Part shown: positions 44,025 to 59,000 of the stretch, in pieces
Layout: every line of letters begins with the position of its first letter
Numbering within the stretch: position 1 is the stretch's first letter
Source: Lagopus muta
Lineage: Eukaryota > Chordata > Aves > Galliformes > Phasianidae
Direction of reading: 5' to 3'
Assembly (NCBI RefSeq): GCF_023343835.1
Contig: NC_064440.1
Coordinates: 34,045,537 to 34,109,536 of the forward strand
DNA length: 64,000 nucleotides
Notes under the pieces: generated by a model
Seen by the model: only the letters and a program-made list of their open reading frames with translations
Databases searched by the model: none
What the model was told of the DNA's origin: nothing
Translations under genes and position numbers: made by a program

Positions 44025-47000
44025 GTAAGACAAGACCTATTACTGACCACAGTCCTCCACGAGCACGCTGCTCGCTCGCTCCGAGATGTTTGCACCGTTT
44101 GGTTTTTAATGTGCATGTCGATGGTACACTGTGGTTTACCTCCTGCTCCTCCACTCCCGTTGGGCTGACCTCAGAGCCTGGACCTTCCCCAGCATGTCGC
44201 TAGCCGGCGGGCCAGCTCCAGGATGCTCTGTGTGGCCGGGGTGCGGGATGTGGGGTTTTGCCCCAGCGTGACCCCAAGTGGGTTTCCTCCAGGGCAGGGC
44301 TCGCCTGGCCTCCTTGCATGCGTATGAGCGTGGGAAGCGGAGGGGAGATGTGAGATGAGCGCTGCCACCGACCCGCAGGGAGCTGCTGGGTTTTTAGGAG
44401 GTGCCGGCACCCTTTGGAGTGGAGCCCATGGCACTGGGTTGAGGAGGAATGCTTGCGCTGACTGCTAGAAAATCCTAAACCCCCATCTGTTTTTTTAAAG
44501 CTGTCAGAAACGTTGCCGTGGCTGATATAATATTTCTAGTGGATTCCTCTTGGAACATTGGGAAGGAGCACTTCCAACTCGTTCGAGAGTTTCTGTATGA
44601 TGTTGTAAAGGCTTTAGATGTGGGAGGAAATGATTTCCGTTTTGCACTGGTCCAGTTCAGCGGAAACCCACACACAGAGTTCCAGTTAAATACGTACCCC
44701 TCTAACCAAGATGTGCTCTCCCATATCGCGAATATGCCTTACATGGGGGGAGGCAGCAAGACTGGAAAAGGATTAGAGTACCTAATCGAGAACCATCTCA
44801 CTAAAGCTGCTGGAAGCAGAGCGAGTGAAGGCGTTCCCCAGGTTATTATAGTGTTAACGGACGGACGATCCCAGGATGATGTGGCTCTGCCATCATCTGT
44901 CCTTAAATCGGCCCATGTAAACATGATTGCGGTCGGCGTGCAGGATGCGGTGGAAGGGGAGTTAAAGGAGATAGCGAGCCGACCCTTCGATACCCACCTT
45001 TTCAACCTAGAGAATTTTACCGCTCTCCATGGCATAGTTGGAGATTTAGTGGCAAGTGTCCGTACCTCCATGACTCCAGAAAAGGCTGGAGCCAAAGGAC
45101 TGGTTAAAGACATCACAGGTAATGGCCGACTGCTGCGCTCTGTCCTGGCCATGCTGGTGGCTCCCGTCAGCATGGCGACTGCTGCACTGTGTGAAGCCTT
45201 TGTAAGGGCGGACTAAGATGGATGGTCAGAGGTTTAAAAACAAAGGTTTGAAGCGTATGGCCCTGTGCTTGTACTTGTACTCCAAGGTTTGCAAACAGAG
45301 CTGAAATTCCTGTTGCAGGAGGCAGTGCAGGAGCCCTGGCATGGGCAGTGGCCCCTTGGAGACATCCTTCTGCACTCATGGCACAGATATGCGAGCTTAG
45401 GGCTTCTGCAGAGCTCTTAAATCACTTCATTCCTTACAGTCCCTAGGTAGGGAAATAGGAGAGAAACACATCAGCTTTGATGGTGTCGAACCAAAGCCCT
45501 CTGTGGGCTGCACAGGTCCCTGCTGGCTGCAGGGACAGGGGATGGGACGTCCCCTTGCAGCTGGTGGGGCAGTGGAAAACGAGGTCTGTGCAGGGGACCC
45601 CAGGGACATGCTGGGATGCAGGCATCACAACTGAGATGCCATTATAGCCTGGAGCAGCGCAGAGTTGACGTGCCAGGTATTTGGTCCCCCTCCCCAAGAC
45701 CTCATGGGCCCTTTAGGTTTGGAAGATGTAGCTTCCACACAGCCCTGCGACTACAGAGGGGCCTTGGGAGACCGTATTCCCACAGACAGCGCGGGATGAC
45801 TTTAGAAAGCCCCATTATTTTTCCTGTTTCAGCCGAAGACAGCAAAAGCAGTGCTTGCTGAGAGTAGGTTGGGTGAGAGCTCCATCTCAGCCAGTCCACA
45901 GACCTCATTTCTCCTCTGCTTGGAGAAAGCGTGCGGTTTCACAGTCCATTTTTGCCATGCCACTCAGTTGCCTTCTATCCAAGCTATCCCACCTGCTGGG
46001 GCACCGGACCCTTCTTTAACTTCTCTGCATTCTGCACTGGCTTCGAGGAATCCGCACTGCCCACAAGCTGGGGACCGAATTTGCCTGGAAAAGATAAGAG
46101 AGCCTTCCTCTATCCCTCCTCTTGTTTATGAAATGGCAGTGAGTAAAGGGCCTTCTGAGCTGCTTTGTTGTGTTTAAAAACAGAAGTCCAAGAGATCAAA
46201 CCTTTCTTTTTATTCCTGAGACTCCATCTGAAGGTCAATAGCTTGTGGGGTGATGTAAGGCAATGGCAGTGTGATGAGGTGTAACATTAATCCTCTGTGT
46301 TGTCTTGTCTGATTAACCCTCACGCCACCCCACTGGGTGCTCTCCATCACTGCATGACACCAAGCAACACCAAAAGGCTGTGTTCACATGTGTTGTTGTT
46401 TTTTTTTGTGCAATGTGCTTGACAGGGCAAATATCCAGGTCACGTGAAAGCCACAGGGAAGGAAAGGAGCTACCCAAGAAAGAACTTTCACCATTTCTAA
46501 GGAAAACATGCTGATACACGTGCTAAAGGAATGCCATATACGATGTGCTGACAGCGCTGCAGAGGCTGTTCAGCATCATCACTGTGAAGGGCCACCATGC
46601 TTCCCTGCTGAAACCAATAGGGGAATTTGTCCTTGTCGGCTGGCTGTCCTCCTCTGGGACATGCCAGCAGGTAACAGATGTCCCAAGTCTCAGATGCTTC
46701 TTTAAAAGCTATAAAGGCAAATTCGTGTACATTGGGAAGCACTTCCAAGTTCATTTCTACTGAGAGATATTCTTTGTAAGCCTTCCCATCCCCTCCTGTG
46801 TCACAAAATTTAAGCTGATCCTACTGTTGCAGTTTTGTCCCAGCACACTCTGCACGAGCTGTCTGTGGACTATCATTAAATATGTAAAAAGATGTTACAC
46901 TGCACAACAGTATGTGGTGTGCAAAGCCTGGTGCGATTAATAGTTTGCCTAAGAGCTGAGGAAATAATTTTTTCAGCTGCTAACTCCATGTGGCATTGAT

Positions 47001-50000
47001 ACGTTAGAAATGCCATGGATGTTACTCTTGAAATGAACCTGAATGTGAAGAAATAACGTGAAAGGAAACCAACCCGTCCCATAGTATTTCCAATATAGAG
47101 TACCAGAGCTGTTGGTCTGTGGCAGTCCCCAGAGCTGACTGGCGTAAGTATGAAAGTCAGCCCTGAGTTTGCCCTGGTGTATTCATTAAACCTGAACTGT
47201 CTGTCTCATCTGATCCTTCTTGCTTAGTTGTGTAACAAGCATGCGTTCATTTGTCCTCCAGCACCGTCTTGTTCCATAAATGTGCACTGAAGTACGAGAG
47301 TTTTTACGGTGATGACAAATTATCCAACACACCTGTTTTGTAAAAACTGTTTTCTCTTTTGCGGGAGCAACCTGTGATGATGTGATGATGCCCACTGGTG
47401 TCTGAAATGCCATTCCTCACTCTGTACTTTGAGATTTCTCTTCCCTTTGTGCTATAAAAGGGGAGCGTGAGCATCCTAAGCACAAAGCCAACCCTAAGCA
47501 CTCTCACAGCTCTTGACTCAGCAGTGGAAAAGAATTCCAGAGCCCTTTGCGATTCTGAACTGTGCTGGTGCTCTCCAAGCTGGTGTTGGCCACTGAGTTG
47601 GCCTAGGGAAATGCTGACTCCTTGGGGAGCCTTTCCCTTTGCTGCTGGGATCGCACAGTTGAGTCTCTTTGTGGCATTGTGGTGCATGAGAGCATTTACT
47701 AGAAAAGCAGCTACACGGTTGCCAAAAAATGATGGATGATGCTCATTGCAATGACTGCAGGTTTATTCCTGGCTCTGCTAAAATATGGGCCAGTTTTGCT
47801 GCCAGGCTCACCTTCAGCTTTCAAAAACCAAGAGCCAGATTTCCAAACATGGCTTGTCGATCATTTGCAAATGATCTGAAGTTTGATTTGTTGACGAGAT
47901 TGGAGATTGGTATCATGGAATCACTGGAGCATGCTTTGGGGTCTTCTTCCCCTGCCTATCGAGTGCATACAGCTCTTGGTGATGTGGATGGTAAAGTCAC
48001 TTGAGCAAAAGAAGGAAGAGCAGACAACAGGCCATTTTGGGTCTGCTTCGGTAAGTCTCACAGAAAAACAGTGCCTCCCCCCTCAACAACCATGCTAATG
48101 CCATATAAAAGTGTTGTTTGGTGTGTGTATATTCTCAGCAGATGCTGGTGATCATCTGGGGATAGTCACAATGAATAGAGTTGGATAATTGTGTCATGAC
48201 TGATTTCATCACCGTTTTAACCTGATTCTGCATTCCTTGATTGAATATGAAGTGTCCATATGAAAAAAACACAGATCAGACATATCTATTGATAATCAAC
48301 GCATCTGTGCAAAGCAATTAACGCAAGACAGCATTTGTGTGGCATGTGTCGATAATTGTATGGGTCAGTTTGATGGACAAATATCATTGTGCATATGCTG
48401 GACAGCTGGTAAAAGAATTGCAGAGCTAGAACAGCAACCAAAACGTTTCCAGTTGTTTCTTTCAGCTGCGTTTCAAATAGCATTTACACATGCTGGGAGA
48501 AGACAATATATTCAGCCACCATTTTTAAAAAGCAAAAGAGCAGAATTGCAAAAGAGAGGCTGAAACCTTCCATGTAACAGGTAAATAATGGCTTTTTCTT
48601 AAAAAGAAAAAAAGAAAAAAAGAAAATGACTACAGTGAGGAAAAGCCCCTGTGAATGTTACTGTGGTCCCCCAGCATCTGCAGTGTGAATTGCCACCAAA
48701 ATCCACCATTTGTTTTGACTCTGTCAGTTCAAATGTTTTGACAGGACGGGGCACGGGTGGAGCGGATCTAGATTGTCAACAATAGTGTTTTGCTGAGTTT
48801 TCTTCTCACGTGTCAGAAGCACAGATGCCCAAGGGACAGCAGCTCAGGCTGTGCTCAACCCTGGAGCAGATGCTGGGGCTGGAACTCGTATTCAATCAGA
48901 ATGCAGAACTAAGAGGCAAACGTCACCTCCTCATTGAACACGTGTTTTGTTTTCTCATTTTCTTGTTTCTTACTGGTTTTCCAAGAAACATGTCAGAACA
49001 CTGTACAACTGCATGTGATCACTCATTTTAATGCTTTCACCTTTTGCATTTCTTTTTTTCAAGCTCAAGAGTCTGCTGACCTTATTTTCCTTATTGACGG
49101 ATCAAACAACATCGGAAGTGTCAATTTTCAAGCCATACGCGATTTCCTTGTAAATTTGATTGAAAGCCTCAGAGTTGGAGCTCAGCAGATACACATTGGG
49201 GTGGTGCAGTATAGTGATCAACCCAGAACCGAGTTCGCTTTGAACAGCTACTCCACAAAAGCGGATGTTCTGGATGCCGTCAAGGCACTCAGTTTCCGCG
49301 GTGGCAAGGAAGCTAACACTGGTGCAGCACTGGAGTATGTGGTGGAGAACCTCTTCACCCAGGCAGGAGGCAGCAGGATAGAGGAAGCGGTGCCTCAGAT
49401 CTTAGTGCTGATAAGTGGTGGAGAGTCTAGCGATGATATCCGAGAGGGCTTGTTAGCGGTGAAGCAAGCTAGTATATTTTCGTTTAGCATTGGGGTCCTG
49501 AATGCTGACAGTGCAGAGCTGCAGCAGATTGCTACTGATGGAAGCTTCGCATTTACTGCCCTGGATATCCGTAACCTTGCTGCTCTTCGAGAATTATTAC
49601 TGCCCAACATTGTTGGAGTGGCCCAAAGACTCATTTTGTTAGAGGCCCCAACCATTGTGACTGAAGGTATGTATGCCTTTCTGGACTGTTGCATTTTGAT
49701 GAATTTTGCACGCTTTAAAAACGATTTTTACCTTTTAGTTTTTTTGCAATGCATCTCTCTGATCTGATTTTGGAGAAAATGTGCAGCTAACGTGCAGAAA
49801 CTCGTTTGCTCAGTGGGTTATCTTTTGAAAACCTGTGTCTTTAAAAGGCATGGCATGGGGTTTTAAAGAATACTGTATAAGAAGGCTTGTATAATCCTTA
49901 CTGTAATATCTAAGGGTATAAAAAGGCTCATATAATCTTTATCATTGTATCTCAGCACTCCTGGAAGTAAATACTGCAGAGTGTTTGGCTCTGAGAACAC

Positions 50001-53000
50001 TTATATCACATAATCTTACATTATATGTCAGTAAAAAGTGGCATTGGAAGGATGGGGAAGGTAATAGGGATGTAAGATGGATCCCTGCCTCCAGCACTTG
50101 AATCACTTACTTCATTGACACTATGCCTTGGGAGAAGGGTAAAAATGTGCACTGAAGCCTCTATAGAGGATTTTGTGCCACTGGGCTTAAAAGAAAAACA
50201 ACCCTTAGTTCTTCTGAAGTGAAATCCCCACTTTGCCTATCGCACGTTTCCCCTTCAGTCTCTAATCTGAGTTTGCAGCATTCCACCAGGCCATGGAAGA
50301 ACAAAAAGTCCATATTCCACTGAGGTCGCTTTGTCTCTCTAAGTCGTTATGACCATTATTTCTGATCTAGCGTGATCCTGGGGGCAGTAGAATAAGAAAT
50401 AACTGGGATTTACGTGCTGGATTTATGGAGCATGTATGTGATTAAGAGTTTCTCGCACTGTGATTTTACAGCTCAGCTAAATGTAGTGGTAGTGAGCCTT
50501 ACGAAAGATCCAACACATTATGTTTCAGAGGCCCCTGGGAAAGGCGAGGCTAGAGTTCCTGCACATAATCACCAGAATGCTTAATGCAAACAACACTTCT
50601 GGGATTTGTGTTCCAGTCTGGAGTTCTGTGCATACCATTCAACTCATGATGGATGTTAACCTATAAAGCTGCATCCCAGATGTCTTCTCAAATCTATGTC
50701 TAAACATGTTTGCTATCTCATGGCTCAAACCAAATGGAGGAATTTGCCTAAAAGATCATTTTATGACCTTGCCTCCCTTATATCTGGAAGGAACAAAGAT
50801 AACCTGTCCTTGTGGCACTCCACAAGTGTCATGTTTACCTAAATAAATTGAAATGTGCAAGTTTAACTAAAATGCACGTGCCAGCACCCAAGCGTGTCAA
50901 TGGAAACCCCCTCTTCTGCCCCACTGATCCTAACGCTGTTCGGATCCCAGCAACTGGGTTGTTTGCTGGGACAGGAATCTTTAGTTCAAAATAATTTCCA
51001 AAGCTTTGAGCTTTAGAAATTTAAGTTTTCAATTTGGTAATTGGAGAATACTCGGATTAGTTATGTGGGCACATCTGATTTCTTCCGCACTTGGAATATT
51101 TCCACTTCCACCTCTTGGTTCGTTTGCAGAAGGTACTGCAAGAGCCAGCGCAATCACATATATATAGCTGCATCAGCTAAATAGAGAAGGTTCTGTTCTC
51201 CAAGGAACTTCGGGGAATTTCCTTTCCCTAGCATCCATTTGGATGGAGTTGCTCGATTCACATTGATGCCTTGGATGTCTGCAGTGTAAAGCAGTGGTTT
51301 GGGATGCTCAGTGCATCCGGAATGGGATACCAAGCCCACTGGAGATGCCAAGCATTCCTGTTCAAATACACAAGTTATCTTGCTTCACTTTAGCTCTGGG
51401 CCTGCACGCTAGTCCTCTAGGGATGAATGAGTCTCCCAGAGTGCCTTTCTGCCTCTCTCCACTTTCTCTTAGCTATACAGCAGAAAATGAAGCATTTCAC
51501 CAAAGACGGCACTGAGAAGGAATCTCTGCAGGGTCAGGTTTGATGGGGACGTCTTCAGACATTCCTAGGGGACTGCAATAATCTTGAAATTCCAAGGTAG
51601 TGCTTTGGTCCCAACTCATTTGAAATTCCTGGCAGTCTTGCCATTGGTTTCATTGGGTGCTACATAACAACCCATGAGAGCTTTCCCTACATTTTTTTGC
51701 TTTGTTTCCATTGGAATTAACACCATGGGGTCTTTTTTCCTGCTGGGTTTGGGGTCAGATCTTGCATTCCTCTTCTCTAAGGAAATGTACTGCAGGATTT
51801 GAGAGAACTGAGAAGAATTAATAGAGGAGGGAGCTGTTCCTTTGTGGCTTCTCTTGTCTTTGAAAAGCCCCTTTGATGTTTTCCACAAACTTCTATATAA
51901 AGTCAAAAGTTCTCAGGGTCTCCATTTTTGGGTATCTGCTGCTGAAAAGCTAAGAAAGCACTTTATTCATCTTTTCTGGATGACACAAAACAGGGATTTC
52001 AGGCGCTGTTCTCCGCTTGGAAAGTTTCCTGTACTCAGCCCTCTTCTCCTTGGAGTAATTGATGAGGAAAAAGCCTGTCTAAGGAGATAAATACTGGATT
52101 TACCCTGGCTCTGGGAAGGGGAATGCTCAAACAAATCCTTGTTCCTGTGGAGTAGCTCTGTTTGGACAGTCCGGGTGGTCAACACACTGCTAGCCCGTGG
52201 CACTGGCAGTTCAAGTTGTAGCTTGGGGTGGGAGCTCTCATTCACTTCACACAGAGTTTCATCACTTTTTTTTATCTGAAATGACCACGCCAGGCTATTC
52301 TATGCTTCAAATTTTGACGATCAGTCCTTCTTCAAACAATTTCCATCTGGTCTCTGGGTGTGAGGGGCATTTGCAAGGCTCGTGCTTGCCAACAGAGGCA
52401 AGTCCCTTAGGACAGGCACATTGCAGAAGCTGTCTCCAGCTGTAAATCACTCCTCGGGGTAGACCAGTCCTACAGTACTTGTCCATCATCAGAAACCCAA
52501 TGGAGACCAGCCTCCCCAGGCAAAAAATGGCCTTTGTGAGCACTGTTTTCTGCAGCCAGCTGGTGTCTGGCCAAAGAGGATTGCGGCCAATGCTTTGTTC
52601 TTTGTTCATATCCAAAGTAAATAGCCTCCATGCAGAGGAGCCCTGATGGGATGAAGGATTGCCCTTTTCCATCTGGGCACGGTGTACTGTTTGCTACCAC
52701 TTACCCTGAGCAGTGCGAAGTCCTCATGGCCTCAGCTTCCCTGGGGCTGTGCACTGAGCCTGGGAGATGATGGATAAAAGTGGGTTGTTAGAAAGATGGT
52801 GTTATCTCCCATTATGATCCCATATAATGCTTTTGTCATAATGAGTGTCGGTCTTGTTAAAATTTATTGCTGCATCATGTGCGTTTGATATATTAAATAT
52901 GATGTTTTGGTTCCAGAGCTGCACAACAAGTTTTCTGGTGGTGGTTTTTTGTTTGTTTTTTTTTTTCTCCCTATCTTCTTTCAAACTAAGCCAGAGAACT

Positions 53001-56000
53001 GGAAAGCTAAACGTGCCCTTTCTTCATCCTATGCCATCATCCATAATACAGTTTCAGAGATTACAACCTAAGATACCTATTTTGCTAAACAAATGGCAAG
53101 CAGAATAGAATTCAGCTCTTCCATGACTGGACTGGCTGTGCCAAGAAAAACCATAGCTTGTTTTTGTTAGATAAGGAATAAGATGTAGGACACGAAGACC
53201 CAAAGTCCAGGTATGTTGAGTAAGCAGAGATTATTCTTTACTTGTGTCATTGCTCTTGTGAATCCAGTCCTTTTGAGACCAAACCACTCTCAGGTTTTAT
53301 TCAGATAGCTCCACTGCAGACTGAGGAGCATCACCAGATTATTTTGCCTCCAGCTAACTGCCAAGATTTCTCCTGAATTTTTGCACTTCTCTTGTTTTGC
53401 ATAAACATTTTAGTATTTTTATAAACAACTGAAGTCTAGCAAACTCTTCAATGTTTTCAAAATGGGAAACACTTAAGCAGATTTCTTGCTACCCCCCTCC
53501 TAGAACCCAAGTAATAATTCTGTTGTTTTTTTTTTTAACTAAGAAAGACCCTTTAAAAGGTACAAAAAGTAAGAGTCCCACAAACAAATAGTAAGTCCTA
53601 AGTCTTGCTGGGCTGTTGACATAGAATTTATGCAGATAGTGTAGTGGAAGACCTTCAGTGATGTTATATTCATGTGTGTGTATCATTACTTGCAGTTATT
53701 GAAGTGAACAAGAAGGATATAGTCTTCCTGATAGATGGCTCAACAGCTCTGGGGACTGGCCCCTTTAACTCAATTCGTGATTTCGTTGCCAAAATCGTCC
53801 AAAGGCTGGAGGTTGGACCCGACCTGATCCAAGTGGCGGTGGCTCAGTATGCAGACACTGTGAGGCCAGAGTTCTATTTTAACACCCATCAGAACAGAAA
53901 GGATGTGATGGCTAACGTGAAGAAAATGAAGCTCATGGGCGGCACGGCCCTCAACACTGGCTCAGCACTGGACTTTGTGAGGAACAACTTCTTCACCAGT
54001 GCTGCTGGGTGTAGGATGGAGGAAGGGGTGCTGCCCATGCTGGTACTCATCACTGGTGGTAAGTCCATGGATGCCGTTGAGCAAGCTGCAGCAGAAATGA
54101 AAAGGAACCGGATAGTGATCCTCGCCGTTGGGTCGAGAAATGCTGACATGGCAGAACTCCAAGAAATTGCTCATGAGAGAGATTTTGTGTTCAATCCAAA
54201 TGACTTCCGCCTTCAGTTCATGCAAGCCATTCTTCCTGAGGTGCTGTCACCCATCCGGACGCTCTCTGGAGGAATGATTATCCACGAAACACCATCAGGT
54301 AATTGATTATCTTGTTCTAATTAGAGAGATTTTTATAAGTTTATCAGCTTGTCTTTTGTTACGCGCAGAGGTAACACGAAAAAGCATGAAGAACATTTCG
54401 GCATAGCTAAATATGGTCTCTTTGATTTGCAGAATGTGCATGAACAGACAGATAAACGTGGTAGCATGCTTGTCGTGATAACTTCGCCATTCCTTACTGG
54501 GGACTTTGTCCCAGACCATGTTAGTCACCAGCCTTCAAAGCCTGGATGCAACAGAGGAACATTACTAGTTAGGTACTCAGATCATACACTGGAGGTTTTT
54601 GCTTTCCCTTAGGATGTGTGTAACCAATGGATAGGACACCTTGAATATCATCATCTCTTCCCCAGCTTGAAAAATCATCAAGTATTGGATACATAGTCAA
54701 GAAAGCTTGATTTTTTTCTCTTAGTGTAAATAAAACAAGAACATTTGCTCATGGAGATGTTCAGAGAACGCTAGCCTGATGCTGTTGGCCAGAAACAGCT
54801 GCTTCCATAATATATTTATAGTTTTCTTACCAACATTTATTCAGCCCATGCCTTAAGAGGCACATGAGACTGCTGCAGTGTTGACTTTAATTTAATCTGT
54901 TTAGAAGATGATCCAAAGCAATGTGAAACCAACGTATTCTTTTTACTTGCTATTTCTATCAACACCAGTAGACATTTGGAAGAAATCCAGAAGGTAGAGT
55001 CACGTCTTCTGAGGCAGTTTCCTGGTACTTCAGGAGGTTTTTAATCTGTATAGAGATTTTATACCAAATTTCTCAGGGTTTGTCCCCAGTAGAGATGCTT
55101 GAGGTTGAATTCTTGTTGTGCTAGGTCACATCTGAGCCTTGCAATTCTGTCCCATGACATATGGACATTAGTAAAACAAGACTTTGTCCAGCTTCCAATA
55201 AGGCCAATAGTGAGATTCCTGTTGGCTTAAGTGGGTCTTGAACCATCCATGCTGTTGTTTTTTTAAGTAATTTAACATTGTAAACCACAGATTTTTTGAA
55301 AGAGTCCTTTAAAAAAAAAATTGAAGCCTATGACTGATCTATATGAAGAGTAGACATTTTAAAATCAGTTAGCTGATACTTGTCCTTAATTAAGATGAAT
55401 ATCACGGAACTCATCATTTAATAAGCTTTCCTCAGAGCATGTTTCCTGCTAATACAGTTTTGCATGGCTGTGTACCAAACCCGGCATTTTTATTTTTCCA
55501 GTGCAAATTAAAAATGTTCCTCCACCTTCTTGTTCTTTGCAATTTATCCATGCAGCTTTTGTTTTCTTTTCTACTCCTTTTATTGTTCTGAACTCACAGC
55601 TACACACATCCGCAATGGGCAAATAAACATCTCCCACTCTGTAAACAGACCATCGTTAATAACGTAACTGAATTTGACATTGGGCAGTCTGTTAGATTTC
55701 AACCAGAGTAGCTAAAGATATCCTCTCACCCTGGGCCTTGCACAAAACTGTGCTGGGAAGAAAAGCCCATCGTCTCCCATCTGGAGATGATGTATTAAGA
55801 GCAAAAAGCACACAGGGAGAACCTGCAGCATCTTAAGGGTGACACTGCAGATCTGCGACTCTGGGCTCAATCACAGGAAGACAACTTGGGGTCAACTTAA
55901 TCTTACAGAAGGAGCTGAGAATCGGCCAGTTAAAGCCCAAACGGAGAGACTTTCACCCCTTTTACTGCTTGTTATGTGCAAGTCTGTAAATTGCAGGGAT

Positions 56001-59000
56001 GTAAAATGCAATTTTCAGCACCGAATGCAGACGTTGGAAAGCACGCGTCTTGGGCATTCGCTACCGCCTCATCCAGACCAAGTTCTAAAGCCAATAGTAA
56101 AAGCTATTTTTAATACCCACTCAAAATAACAACCAAATTAGTTACTTGGCAGAAGAGTTTTCCCATGCAAGCAGAACCCTTCTCTGCACGACAGCCCAGC
56201 GCAGTGTGAGGGCAGCGTGGCCAGAGCAGGCACTGCAGGGCACGGTGTGCAGGGCATTGCATCCTATGGGATGGGGATTGCTTAGCCATGGTGGTAGAGC
56301 AGAGCTGAGTGTCAACAAACGCTTTGTGGGCCAGCAAATGGCAGCATTCCCTCAAGTGGTAAGCCCTGAGAAAATCCACGCTGTCTTCCAGATAAGCAAA
56401 GTCTGTGAGTATAAATCAGTGTTGCTCGATTAAAGCCAAGAGAGCTACCTTTTACCAGCTAAATTATGGCCCAGAACATGCAGCTCTGGCATCAGCAGCC
56501 ACTGAAATCATCTGCCTTTACGGAGGCTGAGCCCTATTGATAAATCTGATGCTTAAAGGCTTTTCCATATGAATCAGAAAGCTCCTTTGCCAAATTCAGT
56601 GATGTCCAAAGTCCTTGTTATTTGTCTTGTGATCATACTCTCTTTCTTCTCTTTCTCTCCCCCACGCCATCCTCCCTCCTAACAAGGTTCACATGTGTGT
56701 ACATGTGTATGCTGTATGCATGCTGTATGCACACATGAAAATATCCATTTTGTTTTCCACGATGTCTCATGTTATTTTCTGTGCTCTACCGCAGTTCAAG
56801 TAACCAAAAGGGATATCATCTTTCTTTTGGATGGATCACTCAACGTCGGAAATGCCAACTTCCCCTTTGTGCGGGACTTTGTTGCGACTTTAGTTAACTA
56901 CCTTGATGTCGGACCCGACAAAATCCGAGTTGGCTTAGTGCAATTTAGCGACACTCCTAAAACCGAGTTCTCCCTATACTCATACCAAACCAAATCAGAC
57001 ATAATTCAACGTTTGGGGCAGCTGAGGCCCAAGGGTGGGTCAGTGCTGAACACTGGCTCTGCACTGAACTTTGTGCTTTCGAATCACTTCACTGAAGCTG
57101 GTGGGAGCAGAATAAATGAACAAGTGCCGCAGGTCCTAGTCCTGGTGACGGCAGGGAGGTCTGCCGATCCCTTCCTGCAAGTTTCCAATGACTTAGCTCG
57201 GGCCGGAGTGCTGACTTTTGCTGTTGGAGTTAGGAATGCGGATAAGGCAGAGCTTGAACAGATTGCGTTTAATCCAAGAATGGTATATTTTATGGATGAT
57301 TTCAGTGATCTGACAGCATTACCTCAGGAGTTAAATAAGCCTATAACAACATATGTTAGTGGAGGTGTGGAGGAGGTTCCACTCGCCCCAACAGGTAATA
57401 TCTACCTTCCTTCATCTTGACTGCATTAAATTAATCTTGTTTGTCTTGACTGTTTGTTCCCAATGTACACCTTCACACTTGTCCAAGGCCCTCAGTCAAA
57501 GCGTTGAAGACTGTGCCTAACCTTAAATACACGCTTTGATACAGTCAGCTCTTCATTTTGAGGTTACAATTTAAAGACAGCACGGTTTGAAGGAGGTAAG
57601 GACTGAAGGGTGAACAGAGCAAGTCTATGCCCACTAGTTCAGGTGTTCCCTTTTCACCTCCCTAATAACATCACAACCCACAAGTTCATTGCTCGTACTA
57701 ACTCAGGCAATGGGAGCTTGTAATTTGGCTATAGGGACTGTTACATGAAGATAGACATAGCACCAATGAGCTATTGTACACCAATGTAGGAGCAAAGGTC
57801 TAGCCATGTACACGTAGCTAAATTGTTCTCTACAAGCACTCTGTAGAAGTGATATTATGAGACTGTCACAGAGATTGAATTTGCCTTCAGATATTCAAAA
57901 TTAGGCTCTAACATTAAGCTTAAAAATTGTTGGTAAGCTTAATCTTTTATAAACTGTTTGCTCAGTAATGCCCTTACTATGCTGTAACTCTATAACATCA
58001 TGGAAAAGACAGCAATGACAGCAGGGTAGCAGAGTCTTAGGGTGCAGCAAGTGAGGATAAGCTCAAGTGCAGCAGCCGTGGATGCAGAAACAAAGAAAGA
58101 AAGCTGCTTACCTTCAGAAGGTCTCAAGTAGGCAGGGATCTCCAACGACATACCCTCACCTCCACTGCCAACCCTTAAATGAGGTCTGGGGTGGATCCTG
58201 GCTCCATCACTTCCAATCACTCAGACACATTACATGCACCTGAGCTCTCCGGGGTTGGCCCTGCCTTCCGCCAGGTGCTCAATCACTGCTTCAGGCCATG
58301 GCTATACGCATACAAAGACACAAGAATATCCAGAATTGTTTAGGCTGGAAAGGAGGCCAACACAGCAGGTGTTAAGATGCACAAATATGAGGTGCTTGAT
58401 TTTGCCTTGGATGCTTGATGAAACTAAAAGGACCGTAGATAATGGGTAACAAAATTTCCCCCTCCCAAAATCATTACTCACCTCAGGATATGACTGCCTT
58501 GTGATGCAAATTGAGAGAAATACTCTAAGAGAACATGGAAAGTATGCTATATCTGTGTGTATAAACTAACATATATTCATCACCTTCCAAGCCTTTAAAT
58601 ACAAAAAAAACCCCTTTCCACTTCTGTTGTACTTCATGCCTCTATTGTTAGCAGGTTGCTAGAATAGATGTCACTGTTCTATTCCGAAATGGCCAATTTA
58701 TGATATGACTGATATGATTGATATGATACAATATGATGTGAGATCCTGGTGCCTGAATTTACTGAGTCTTAAGAGAGGTGTCCTTACTTTCCTTTCCTTA
58801 TCAGAAAAACACATCAAAGGTACTGTTTAATCCTGTAATCTCTGAATACTTTGGTAAATGAGAATAGCTCATTTTGCGTATTGAAATCCATCTGATTTAG
58901 AGAGAAGTTTCTAGGGTGAAATTTAAGAAGAAACATGCCCTCATATCTTTTATTTCCCTCTTTTCATTTGTGAATTTATTCTAGAAAGCAAGAAAGACAT

